Position numbers and translations under genes: made by a program
Part shown: one piece after another, positions 1 to 9,438 of the stretch
Layout: every line of letters begins with the position of its first letter
Numbering within the stretch: the first letter of the stretch is position 1
Assembly (NCBI GenBank): GCA_029266945.1
Contig: JARIED010000005.1
Location: 172,997-236,996, forward strand
Length of the DNA stretch: 64,000 bases
DNA from: Slackia sp.
Lineage (GTDB): Bacteria > Actinomycetota > Coriobacteriia > Coriobacteriales > Eggerthellaceae
Direction: 5' to 3'
The notes under the pieces: model-generated
Seen by the model: the letters and a program-made list of their open reading frames with translations, nothing else
Told to the model about the DNA's origin: nothing
Databases searched by the model: none

Positions 1-1582
1 TGATCATGGACAGGTCGGTGTAGAGCTTCGCCGTCTTCTCGTTGTAATTGCCAGTGCCGAGCTGAGTGATGAACTGAAGGCCGTTTTCGGAACGACGCGT
101 AATCGCACAGATCTTGCTGTGCACCTTGTAGTCGCGGAAGCCGTAGATGATATTGCATCCGGCCTGCTCGAAGCGCTGCGACCATTCGATGTTGTTGCTC
201 TCGTCGAAACGCGCGCGCAGCTCGAACAACGCCGTGACCTCCTTGCCGTTTTCGGCCGCGGTGATCAGGGCCTCGGCCAGACGCGACTGGCTTGCCAGGC
301 GATACAGCGTGATCTTGATGGACAGGACGTCGGGGTCGACCGCGGCCTCCTGCAGAAGGTGGACGAAGGCGTCCATGGTCTCGTACGGATACGACAGCAT
401 GACGTCTTTCTGCAGCACCTGGTCGATGATGCTGCGGCCGCGCACCAGCTCGGCCGGCCACTGGGGGCTTGCGGGTTCGTCGACGAACAGAGCGGCCAGT
501 TCGCAGCCCACGATGCTCGGCAGCGCGAACGCGTAGCCCATGTCGAGCGGCAGACCCACGGAGTAGATCTGGTTGCGCTTAAGCCCCAGGCGCTTGGCCA
601 AGAAGCGCTCGGTCACCGTCGACAACGGGCGCTCGCTTTCCAGGCGGACGGGCGCCAAGCGGCTGCGCTTCTTCAGGATGCGCTTCATATGGCTACGGAA
701 ATCCTCGTCGTATTCGTCGGATTCCTCGTAGGTGTCGAGGTCGGCATTGCGCGTGACCTGGATGACGTTGGCATGCTTGACCGGGTACATGCTGAAGATC
801 TTATCGGCCACCATTTCGAGCGCATGCTCGAGCAGGATAAAGGAATAGCCGCCGTTCTCGCTGTCGAGTTTGATGGTACGCGGACAGTTCAGCGGCATGG
901 GGATGATGCCCATGACCACGTCTTCGGCCGCCTTCGCGCGATACGCCTTGCGGCGGTCCTTCGACATCTTGGTCGACTCTTCGGGCAGGTCGTCAAGGCG
1001 CACGGCGATGTAGAGCGCGCCGTTTTCCAGATGCGGGAACGGATGCGTCGCGTTGACGATCTGCGGCGACACGAGCGGTAGCACGTTGGCCTTGAGGTAC
1101 TGCATGAGCTGGTCGTGCTGCTTCGGCGTGAGCTCGTCGGGATACAGCTGATGGACACCCTGGGCCTCGAGCTGATGGCGCACGGTGCGGAAGTCTTCGG
1201 ACACCTGCGGCGTCAATTCGCGCACGCGGGCGTACACGGCCTCGAGCTGTTCGGCGGGCGTCATGCCCGTCTTGCTGTCGTACACCGTTTCTTTGGCCAG
1301 CTCAAGATCGAGCAGGCTGCCCACGCGCACCATGAAGAACTCCTGCAGATTGGAGCGCCAGATGGCGATGAATTTCATACGCTCGAGCAACGGAACGTTG
1401 GGATCGGTCGACTGATCGAGCACGCGCTCGTTGAACGAGAGCCAGGAAAGCTCGCGATTCTGCATGTAGGATTTCGTCTTCGGGCGCCCCTTAGTCTTGA
1501 CGGCCTTCGCTTCTTTGACTCCGGATCCGACCTGGCCTTCGTACGGCGCTTTGTCGGTTTTGACGATTTCGTTGTCGGCCAT
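1..1582 (-). CDS. ppk1: Polyphosphate kinase 1 (3' end cut off by window edge)
   Basis: PPK1 reversibly transfers the terminal phosphate of ATP to a growing polyphosphate chain. About 527 N-terminal residues are visible; the family is usually about 700, so the C-terminal phospholipase-D-like part lies outside the window. Family signatures include an early LSWLSFNERVL, then NLQEFFMVRVG, and the motif YKVHSKI, whose histidine (about residue 488, bases 119-121) matches the autophosphorylated His of PPK1. The ATG at 1582 follows GAGGAGGG at good spacing. The gene is divergent from a polyphosphate:AMP phosphotransferase, so both ends of polyphosphate turnover share one intergenic region. The family is certain; only completeness is unknown. 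Confidence 0.95.
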   Translation of the reverse strand, partial: MADNEIVKTDKAPYEGQVGSGVKEAKAVKTKGRPKTKSYMQNRELSWLSFNERVLDQSTDPNVPLLERMKFIAIWRSNLQEFFMVRVGSLLDLELAKETVYDSKTGMTPAEQLEAVYARVRELTPQVSEDFRTVRHQLEAQGVHQLYPDELTPKQHDQLMQYLKANVLPLVSPQIVNATHPFPHLENGALYIAVRLDDLPEESTKMSKDRRKAYRAKAAEDVVMGIIPMPLNCPRTIKLDSENGGYSFILLEHALEMVADKIFSMYPVKHANVIQVTRNADLDTYEESDEYDEDFRSHMKRILKKRSRLAPVRLESERPLSTVTERFLAKRLGLKRNQIYSVGLPLDMGYAFALPSIVGCELAALFVDEPASPQWPAELVRGRSIIDQVLQKDVMLSYPYETMDAFVHLLQEAAVDPDVLSIKITLYRLASQSRLAEALITAAENGKEVTALFELRARFDESNNIEWSQRFEQAGCNIIYGFRDYKVHSKICAITRRSENGLQFITQLGTGNYNEKTAKLYTDLSMI

Positions 1583-1638
1583 GATGCCCTCCTCGACGCA
1601 TGGCTTGCAGAGAGAATTCTTTCCCTTCTAGACTTGCA

Positions 1639-1644
1639 ATTATA
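1639..1644 (-). promoter_or_regulatory. -10 box of the ppk1 promoter
   Basis: Read on the minus strand this is a perfect TATAAT, about 57 bases upstream of the ppk1 start. No good -35 hexamer sits 16-18 bases further upstream. That is the usual look of an activator-dependent promoter and fits the repeat array at 1683-1711. Confidence 0.5.
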
Positions 1645-1682
1645 GCGTGATGCCTGATAGGAGACGTACGTTGTAAGAATCG

Positions 1683-1711
1683 TTTGACATCCGTTTGACA
1701 TCTATTTGACG
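1683..1711. promoter_or_regulatory. Pho-box-like array of three 11-bp-period direct repeats
   Basis: TTTGACAT occurs at 1683 and 1694, and TTTGACG at 1705: three repeats with an exact 11-bp period. PhoP boxes in Gram-positives are TT(A/T/C)ACA-like repeats with the same period. The array lies about 40 bp upstream of the ppk1 -10 box and between two polyphosphate genes, which makes phosphate-starvation control a reasonable inference. The regulator is not in the window. Confidence 0.5.
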
Positions 1712-1882
1712 TAGAGCGTCCATTTCGCCTCGAATGTCGGCGCGATGCGGCGAAATGCGCGCGTAAACACGGAGACGAGAGCAATCGACGAATTCGTCCG
1801 CGCTTTTTACGCGGCGGATGCTCACGACAGCAGAAACGCGCGTACACTGGCTTGCAGGCACTATCGAGCGAAAGGAGTCCTC

Positions 1883-3529
1883 ATGCTCGAACAGGTAGAC
1901 CTTTCAGAGAAAACCCCGAAGGAAACCTACAAGCCTCTCTACGACGAACTTATGGCGAGGCTCGTAGTGTTGCAGCAGCGGGCGCACGCCGCGGACATCG
2001 GCGTCGTGGCGCTGTTCGACGGCTGGGACGGCGCTGGAAAAGGCAGCCGCATCGGCGACCTTCTGTACAACCTGGACGCGCGCATGACGCACGTGCACGT
2101 GCTGTCCACCTTCGACGAAGAGCAGGCCGCGCGCTTCCGCGACATGAAGACCGGCGTCACCGGCTTCGCGCCGCTCATGCAGGAATTCTGGCAGGCCCTC
2201 GGCCCGCGCGGCGACATGACCATCTACGAACGCGGCTGGTACACCGCGGCGGCGCAGCGCCTTCTGTATACCGATAAAAAAAACCATATGCGCGCCTACG
2301 AATCGGCCGTCGAAGAATTCGAGCGCCAGCTGGCCGCGGACGGCTACATCGTGATGAAGTTCTTCGTGCACATTTCCCAGAAGGCGCAGAAGAAGCGCCT
2401 GACCCGCCTGCATGAAAACCCCGACACCGCCTGGCGCGTGAGCAAACAGGAGCTCAAACACATCGACGACTACGACGCCACCTACGCCAAATACGACGAG
2501 CTGCTGCGTCGCACCGATTTCGACTTCGCCCCCTGGACCCTGGTCAACGGCGAAGACAAGCGCACCGCGAACCTCACCGTATGCCGCACGCTGGTCACCG
2601 AGCTCGAACGCGCGCTGGCCAAACAGGCAGACCCCGCCGCCACGGCAGCCGCGGCCAAGGCCGCCGAGAATAGCGCAGGCCTGCTGACCGAAAGCGACCC
2701 GCGCGAACGCAGCGCCGAAGAGACCGAAGCCGTGCTGGCGGCGGCGCATCAGGCGGCCCTCGAACAGAGCGCCCTGGCGCCCGCGCATTCGCGCTTCACC
2801 ATGGTGGCCCGCCCGCCGCGCCTCGAAGACATCGACTACACGCTCGCCCTGGAGCGCGAGGAATACCTCGAAGCCCTGAAGAAAGAGCAGAAGCGCCTGG
2901 GAGAGCTGGAGCTGAAGATGTATCGGACGCGCATCCCGCTGATGCTGCTCTACGAAGGCGACGACGCGGCCGGCAAGGGCGGCAACATCAAGCGCGTGGC
3001 GCAGGCGATCGACGCGCGCGCCTACACGGTGTTTCCCAGCCCCGCCCCCACCAAGCCCGAGCTCATGCATCCTCACCTGTGGCGCTACTGGACGCGCCTG
3101 CCGCGCGCGGGCCACGTGGGCATCTACGACCGCAGCTGGTACGGCCGCGTGCTGGTGGAGCGCGTGGAGGGATTCGCGAGTCCCGAGCAGTGGGGCCGCG
3201 CCTACGACGAAATCAACGAATTCGAGCACGAACTGCAGGCATGGGGCGCGATCCTGCTGAAATTCTGGGTGGCGGTCGATCCCGACGAGCAGCTGAAGCG
3301 CTTCAACGACCGCGAGACCAACCCCGACAAGCAGTGGAAGATCACGCCCGAGGACTGGCGCAACCGCGACAAGCGCCCGCAGTACGCCGCCGCGGTGGAC
3401 GACATGTTCCGCCTGACCTCGACCGCTTACGCCCCCTGGCGCATCCTGGAGTCGAGCAATAAATACTACGCGCGCGTCAAGGCGCTGCACATCATCAACC
3501 AGGCGCTTGAAGAACGCTTGGGGCTGTAG
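1883..3529 (+). CDS. pap: Polyphosphate:AMP phosphotransferase (two-domain PPK2)
   Basis: This enzyme transfers phosphate from polyphosphate to AMP, giving ADP, and so draws on the polymer made by the divergent ppk1. The product is 548 residues with two PPK2 P-loop domains in tandem. Domain 1 has a Walker A-like FDGWDGAGKGS and lid motif YERGWY; domain 2 has YEGDDAAGKGG and YDRSWYGRVLVERVEG. The two-domain layout matches the PAP class rather than single-domain PPK2. ATG 1883 is preceded by AAAGGAG at 1871-1877. The frame is open further upstream (to 1745), but that part has no ribosome site and lacks family similarity. An Ala-rich linker joins the domains (about residues 245-310). A strong terminator follows. 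Confidence 0.92.
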   Translation: MLEQVDLSEKTPKETYKPLYDELMARLVVLQQRAHAADIGVVALFDGWDGAGKGSRIGDLLYNLDARMTHVHVLSTFDEEQAARFRDMKTGVTGFAPLMQEFWQALGPRGDMTIYERGWYTAAAQRLLYTDKKNHMRAYESAVEEFERQLAADGYIVMKFFVHISQKAQKKRLTRLHENPDTAWRVSKQELKHIDDYDATYAKYDELLRRTDFDFAPWTLVNGEDKRTANLTVCRTLVTELERALAKQADPAATAAAAKAAENSAGLLTESDPRERSAEETEAVLAAAHQAALEQSALAPAHSRFTMVARPPRLEDIDYTLALEREEYLEALKKEQKRLGELELKMYRTRIPLMLLYEGDDAAGKGGNIKRVAQAIDARAYTVFPSPAPTKPELMHPHLWRYWTRLPRAGHVGIYDRSWYGRVLVERVEGFASPEQWGRAYDEINEFEHELQAWGAILLKFWVAVDPDEQLKRFNDRETNPDKQWKITPEDWRNRDKRPQYAAAVDDMFRLTSTAYAPWRILESSNKYYARVKALHIINQALEERLGL

Positions 3530-3560
3530 CGTCCGCGCGGCGCGATTCCCCCGAAACGAC

Positions 3561-3591
3561 GAAGGGCCCCGGAATGATTCCGGGGCCCTTC
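3561..3591. terminator. Bidirectional terminator between pap and the ATC hydrolase
   Basis: A 12-bp GC-rich stem (GAAGGGCCCCGG / CCGGGGCCCTTC) with a 7-base loop, followed by CCCTTTT on the plus strand. It lies between two convergent genes. Confidence 0.85.
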
Positions 3592-3618
3592 CCTTTTGCG
3601 GTACGGAGCCGCTTGCCA

Positions 3619-4119
3619 TCAGCGATGATAGATCAAATGGCACACGTCGTCGCCGCGGGCGATCGTCTTCGGCAGGTCGAGCGAGCAGCCATACGCCTCG
3701 CCGATGCCGCGGTCGCCGCACATGGCCCAGTCGCACAGGTTCGAAATCTCCTCGTCGGTACAGCCCTGCTTCTGCCACGCCTTCACGAGCGGGCAGTAAT
3801 GGAACTCCAGCTCGAAGCGGTCGTCCTGCACGTCTTTGATATCCATTTCGAACACCATCTGCGCAGGCTTGCCGAACAAGCCCTTCTTCAGGCTTTTCAT
3901 GCTCTTGGTGCCGCCGCCCTTTGCCACCAGCTCGGCGCCCTGGAACAGACCGCAGCGCTTCACCGCCGCGGGTGCGAACACGGCCGGGTCGGCGCCCGCC
4001 TTCTTCGCCTCGTCAGTCAGAAGATAGAGCCACAGAGCGCGATGCTCGAGCAGTTCGCGAATGGCCTTGATCAGCGGGTTTTTGATACGCGGCTCGTTAG
4101 TCACGACGCTTTTCGCCAT
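3619..4119 (-). CDS. L-2-amino-thiazoline-4-carboxylic acid hydrolase family protein
   Basis: A 166-residue protein resembling the ATC hydrolase family (PF14196), which opens the ring of 2-aminothiazoline-4-carboxylate on the way to cysteine in the founding pseudomonad enzyme. Signatures are HYCPLVKAW (about residues 107-115), CDWAMCGDRGIGE and GDDVCHLIYHR at the C-terminus; the conserved Cys/His residues are likely catalytic or metal-binding. Many anaerobes carry the fold without the known pathway, so the real substrate is uncertain. The start at 4119 has a GGAGGGGG-type ribosome site. It is probably a single-gene unit: it ends at the terminator shared with pap and lies downstream of groEL on the same strand. 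Confidence 0.8.
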   Translation of the reverse strand: MAKSVVTNEPRIKNPLIKAIRELLEHRALWLYLLTDEAKKAGADPAVFAPAAVKRCGLFQGAELVAKGGGTKSMKSLKKGLFGKPAQMVFEMDIKDVQDDRFELEFHYCPLVKAWQKQGCTDEEISNLCDWAMCGDRGIGEAYGCSLDLPKTIARGDDVCHLIYHR

Positions 4120-4198
4120 GATGCTCCCCCTCCTTGCAAAAGACGCCGCCCCTTGCGAGACGGCGTCTGCGACACGGTTTCTTGGAACCGAAACGACC

Positions 4199-5923
<1,725 letters not shown>

Positions 5924-5950
5924 TTAGCACTCTTTTATTGAGAGTGCTAG
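5924..5950. promoter_or_regulatory. CIRCE operator (HrcA site) of orphan groEL
   Basis: TTAGCACTC at 5924-5932, a 9-base spacer and GAGTGCTAG at 5942-5950. This matches the CIRCE consensus TTAGCACTC-N9-GAGTGCTAA except for the last base. It lies 109 bp upstream of the groEL start. Confidence 0.95.
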
Positions 5951-6035
5951 GGCGCAAGCGCTCTGTTGAACGCCGGTTTGGAAACGAATAGGAAACGTCC
6001 ACGGGCGGCTTCGGAAGCACCCGCCCGCACCGCGC

Positions 6036-6518
6036 CTAGCGCAGCAAGGCGAACAGCGCCTCGCAGCCGCGCAGCACGTCGTCGTAGGTGGTTTCGAAAT
6101 CGCCCGTATACCAGGGGTCGGCCACGTCGGCGGCCGCATCGACGTCGCTTCCCTCGGGGAATTCGAGCAGCTTGTGCACCTTCGCCTGCGGATCGCCCTT
6201 CAGCATGCGGCGCATGTTGCGGATATTCGCCGCATCCATGCCCACGAACAGATCGTACACGTCGTAATCGGCGGCGCGCAGCTGCACGGCGGCACGGGGC
6301 GCAAAGGCCACGCCATGGTCGGCCAGCACGCGCTTAGTGCCGAGATAGGTGTCGTTGCCGATTTCCTCGGTGCTCGTCGCCGACGACGCGATGACGAAGT
6401 CGGCTTCGCGACCTACACGCTTCACCAGGTCTTTCATGACGAATTCGGCCATCGTGGAGCGGCAGATGTTGCCGTGGCAGACGAACATGATGCGATGGAC
6501 GGGGCGGCGTTGCTGCAT
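6036..6518 (-). CDS. Low-molecular-weight protein-tyrosine phosphatase
   Basis: A 160-residue cysteine phosphatase of the LMW-PTP family. The P-loop Cys14-x5-Arg20-Ser (CHGNICRS) near the N-terminus holds the nucleophile, and the general-acid Asp is in DPWYTGDFETTYDD near the C-terminus. In bacteria these enzymes dephosphorylate tyrosine kinases or other phosphotyrosine proteins; no bacterial tyrosine kinase gene is nearby, so the partner is unknown. The ATG at 6518 follows AGGAGG at normal spacing. It is transcribed alone and divergently from the antiporter. Confidence 0.9.
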   Translation of the reverse strand: MQQRRPVHRIMFVCHGNICRSTMAEFVMKDLVKRVGREADFVIASSATSTEEIGNDTYLGTKRVLADHGVAFAPRAAVQLRAADYDVYDLFVGMDAANIRNMRRMLKGDPQAKVHKLLEFPEGSDVDAAADVADPWYTGDFETTYDDVLRGCEALFALLR

Positions 6519-6606
6519 GGCGCGTTCCTCCTGTGACGGTCTGTCGAATACGAATCGCCGCCATTATGACAGACGCGCGCCATAACGAGGCGGCGCGAAC
6601 GCATCG

Positions 6607-7905
6607 ATGCATCGCCGGCGCCCGTACTGCGGCGGCCCTGTGCTACCCTTGAGACGTTCTATCGGCGCCATCGAACGGAAGGCCACGACTCACGATTTCG
6701 TATCGCTCGCCGCCATTGCGTTCGTCGCGGCGGCGGCGCCCATCATAGCGAACCTCATCCCGCGCAAACCCATCCCCGAAACGGTGCTCCTTTTGGCAGG
6801 CGACGCCGTGCTGGGGCCGGCTATGCTCAATGCTATCTGGACCGACGAAAGCGTGATGCCTCTGTCCGACCTGGGATGCGCCATGCTGTTCCTGCTGGCG
6901 GGCTATGAAATAGACCCCAAGACCATCATGGGCCGCGAAGGAAAACGCGGGCTTGCCACATGGCTCGTCACGCCGATGCTCGCCTTCGCCGCCGTGCATT
7001 GTTTCACGAGCGTTTCGGCACGCGGGCTGGACGGATTGGCCGTCACCATCGCGCTCACTACCACGGCCATCGGCGCGCTCATGCCGATCTTGAAAGAGCG
7101 CGGGCAACTGAACACGCGCCTGGGCGAATCGGTGCTCGCTTACGGCACGTGGGGCGAGCTGGGGCCGATCGTCGCCATGGCGCTGCTGCTGTCGACGCGT
7201 TCGACCTGGGTGACCATCGCCATCCTGTTCCTGTTCGTGGCTATCGCCGTGCTTACGGCGGCGTTCGGCCATCAGTCTTCGCGCAAGGAAGGCCCTATTC
7301 GCGATATCTTCTTCGCAGGACGCGACACCACCTCGCAGACGTTCGTGCGCACCACGCTGATGCTGCTTATCGCGCTGGTGGCCGTATCGGCTCTGTTCCA
7401 CCTGGATATCGTGTTGGGCGCATTCGCCGCGGGCTTCATCCTGCGTTACCTCATTCCCGAAGGCGACCACGAGCTTGAAAAGAAGCTCAACGCGATCGGC
7501 TACGGGTTTTTCATTCCGCTGTTCTTCGTGGTATCGGGCGCCAAGATCGACCTTTTCGCTGTGTTGGAAGACCCGCTGCTGCTTGTCGGGTTCATCGTCA
7601 TGCTGGTGCTGATCCGCACCGTGCCGATTTTTCTTTCCATGCACCGGGACAAAGACCCCGACGTGGCGGCCATGGGCAGACGGGCGCATGCCACGGTGGC
7701 GGTCTATTGCACCACCGCGCTGCCGTTGATCGTGGCTGTGACGTCGGTCGCCGTGGGCGCGAGCGCCATGGACGCCTCGACCGCGTCGGTGTTCGTTTCG
7801 GCGGGCGCGCTCACCATGCTGATCATGCCGCTTTTGGCGGGGACGATCTATCGCGTGGCCGACACGCATCCCATCGAGTTCCTGAAAGAGCACGTTTCCC
7901 GCTGA
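6607..7905 (+). CDS. CPA2-type cation:proton antiporter (start uncertain)
   Basis: An integral membrane exchanger of the Na+(K+)/H+ antiporter type with about 11-12 hydrophobic helices. Recognisable blocks are PETVLLLAGDAVLGP in the first helices, ITLTTTAIGALMPIL-like text in helices 4-5 and LGAFAAGFILRY. No C-terminal TrkA-N domain is present; the protein ends soon after the last helix. The only ATG upstream in frame is 6607, with no ribosome site; in-frame GTG 6640 and TTG 6649 are alternatives. The best ribosome site, GGAAGG at 6677-6682, is followed only by an in-frame ACG at 6685, where family members begin (x-T-H-D-F-V-S-L). The true start may therefore be non-standard or altered. Confidence 0.85.
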   Translation: MHRRRPYCGGPVLPLRRSIGAIERKATTHDFVSLAAIAFVAAAAPIIANLIPRKPIPETVLLLAGDAVLGPAMLNAIWTDESVMPLSDLGCAMLFLLAGYEIDPKTIMGREGKRGLATWLVTPMLAFAAVHCFTSVSARGLDGLAVTIALTTTAIGALMPILKERGQLNTRLGESVLAYGTWGELGPIVAMALLLSTRSTWVTIAILFLFVAIAVLTAAFGHQSSRKEGPIRDIFFAGRDTTSQTFVRTTLMLLIALVAVSALFHLDIVLGAFAAGFILRYLIPEGDHELEKKLNAIGYGFFIPLFFVVSGAKIDLFAVLEDPLLLVGFIVMLVLIRTVPIFLSMHRDKDPDVAAMGRRAHATVAVYCTTALPLIVAVTSVAVGASAMDASTASVFVSAGALTMLIMPLLAGTIYRVADTHPIEFLKEHVSR

Positions 7906-7959
7906 TGCGATCGGGCGAAGCCGCAGAAGACGAAAAGCATGAACAAGAGAGGAGCCGCT

Positions 7960-8160
7960 ATGTCGAGAACGCACAAAGACAGGCCTTGGCGCCTCGGCGG
8001 CGACAGGCACAAGTGGATGACCGCGGCAAACCACAGAGCCCACAGCAAGTTCACCGCGGCGATGCGACGCAAGCGTAGACGCAAAGAAAGCCCGCTGGTA
8101 AGAAACGGCGAGGAAAAGCCTTCGCCACGCAGCCGTTGGCGCCACGAATACTTCGACTGA
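7960..8160 (+). CDS. Small very basic hypothetical protein
   Basis: A 66-residue protein starting MSRTHKDRPWR after an AGAGGAG ribosome site, 54 bases behind the antiporter and followed at once by a good terminator. It is rich in Arg and Lys (FTAAMRRKRRRKE in the middle) with a C-terminal WRHEYFD. It has no membrane segment or family motif that I recognise. Its charge suggests nucleic-acid or ribosome association, but this is inference from composition. The ribosome site and the terminator support it as a real gene. Confidence 0.6.
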   Translation: MSRTHKDRPWRLGGDRHKWMTAANHRAHSKFTAAMRRKRRRKESPLVRNGEEKPSPRSRWRHEYFD

Positions 8161-8195
8161 CGCCCGACGGGGGCGAGGAGGCCAAGACAACCCCC

Positions 8196-8229
8196 AAAAG
8201 AAGGGCGGCCTGCGGGCCTCCCTTCTTTT
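8196..8229. terminator. Bidirectional terminator
   Basis: AAAAGAAGGG pairs with CCCTTCTTTT, with GGCC/GGCC-type pairs in the upper stem. The A-run and T-run on either side allow it to work for both convergent genes. Confidence 0.85.
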
Positions 8230-8241
8230 CGTATCTTGAAG

Positions 8242-8769
8242 CTATTTCACAGGAACCGGGTAATGTGGGGCCGCGGCGTAGGCGAACGCGTCGTCGGTAT
8301 ACACCTCGTCGTTGTTCTCCTGCGGGCGCTGGCCGGGCTCGAAGGTCTTCTTCACGACTCCGGGGACGCCTGCCACCAGCGAATAGGGAGGAACGACCAT
8401 GCCCTCTTTCACCAGCGCGCCCGCGGCGATAATCGAACCCTCGCCGATGACGGCGCCGTTCATCACGATGGCGCCCATGCCGACGATCACGCGGTCTTCG
8501 ATCGTGGCGCCATGCACGATGGCGCTGTGACCGATGGAAACGCGCTCGCCGATCGCGACAGGGCAATCGTAGTCGGCGTGGAGCATCACGTGGTCCTGCA
8601 CGTTGCTCAGAGCGCCGATGGTGATGGGGGCCACTTCCGCGCGCATGACGGCATTGAACCAGACGGAGCTGTTCTCGCCGAGCGTCACGTCGCCGCTGAT
8701 CGTCGCGTTCTCCGCGATGTAGGCCGCTTTATCGATATCGGGACGCATTCCCTTGAACTCGATGATCAT
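8242..8769 (-). CDS. Gamma-class carbonic anhydrase-like hexapeptide-repeat protein
   Basis: A 175-residue left-handed beta-helix protein of the gamma-carbonic-anhydrase/YrdA/PaaY group. Isoleucine/valine-led hexapeptide repeats run from about residue 20 to 140. Candidate zinc ligands are His64 (in QDHVMLHAD), His81 and His86 (SIGHSAIVHG), so the metal site looks complete. Some family members are carbonic anhydrases; others have unknown substrates. ATG 8769 follows GGAGGAACCGAA; the frame extends to 8880, but the extra residues are not family-like. It is preceded by a long AT-rich intergenic region and transcribed leftward as a single gene. Confidence 0.85.
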   Translation of the reverse strand: MIIEFKGMRPDIDKAAYIAENATISGDVTLGENSSVWFNAVMRAEVAPITIGALSNVQDHVMLHADYDCPVAIGERVSIGHSAIVHGATIEDRVIVGMGAIVMNGAVIGEGSIIAAGALVKEGMVVPPYSLVAGVPGVVKKTFEPGQRPQENNDEVYTDDAFAYAAAPHYPVPVK

Positions 8770-9363
8770 TTCGGTTCCTCCATTAATGTTGGTTACTATT
8801 GGTAACCCTATTTCTTTTTGATTCTTAGATTCTATCCAATATGAATAGCGCCGCAGCCGCACGATGCCGCATGCGAGCACACCGCTTCATCGTTCGACGG
8901 CTCCCTTCCAGTCTACCCCGTATGCTTTATTAGACTCTAATAAATACTTAGTTACGAATACATATCTAATTCCCTATTGAAAACTAGCAGCTTTTTCACT
9001 GTTGATAACTTTTTCAACAAGAGGAACTTTTCAACATTCTTGTTAATAGTTTCTTCCACATACCTTGATAACTTAAGGGTTTTCAACAATACCTGGTGCC
9101 ACCTCGGGTTTTTCTCCCATATATTCAAGTATCGAAAAGTAACTTAAACCCTTGTTTTACACTTATTACTCAAAGATTGTTGAAAACTTGCTGGATTCCA
9201 CAGCATCTTGTGCTTAAAACCCCCTACCCCACCGGAAAAAGTTTCTACAGCCATCGCGCCTTCCTGAAATTCAACAAAAGTCGCCTATACGTCCATGTAT
9301 TCCTTTCATCCGTCGAAGACGACCGCTCGCAGCCGACGCCTCTCGCAAGCCCCTCTTACGCAA
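8770..9363. other. AT-rich gene-free island with repeated TTTTCAACA nonamers
   Basis: Nearly 600 bases with much lower GC than the surroundings and no convincing gene. TTTTCAACA occurs three times on the plus strand (near 9011, 9028 and 9079) and once on the minus strand (TGTTGAAAA near 9178). Related GTTGATAAC and CTTGATAAC words are also present. An open frame at 9096-9380 has atypical composition and no ribosome site and is not called. The DnaA-box-like look (TTATCCACA family) is suggestive only. The region also holds the promoter of the carbonic anhydrase-like gene. Confidence 0.5.
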
Positions 9364-9394
9364 ACGACCCGCTGGCATGAACGCCGACGGGTCG
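9364..9394 (-). terminator. Probable terminator of the SpoU methyltransferase gene
   Basis: ACGACCCG (9364-9371) pairs with CGGGTCGT (9387-9394). On the minus strand the stem is followed by TTTGCG, a weak U-run. Confidence 0.45.
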
Positions 9395-9438
9395 TCGAAA
9401 AAACCTCGGTATGCGATTTTCCAACGCGAGAAACGCGT

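Noticed and set aside
1904..3778. A 624-codon open frame on the minus strand opposite pap
   Set aside because: It is antisense to a clear two-domain PPK2 enzyme, has no ribosome site and no recognisable motif, and crosses a strong terminator; long antisense frames are expected at this GC content.
9096..9380. A 94-codon frame in the AT-rich island
   Set aside because: No ribosome site, codon use unlike the rest of the window and no motif; better explained as random openness in AT-rich DNA.
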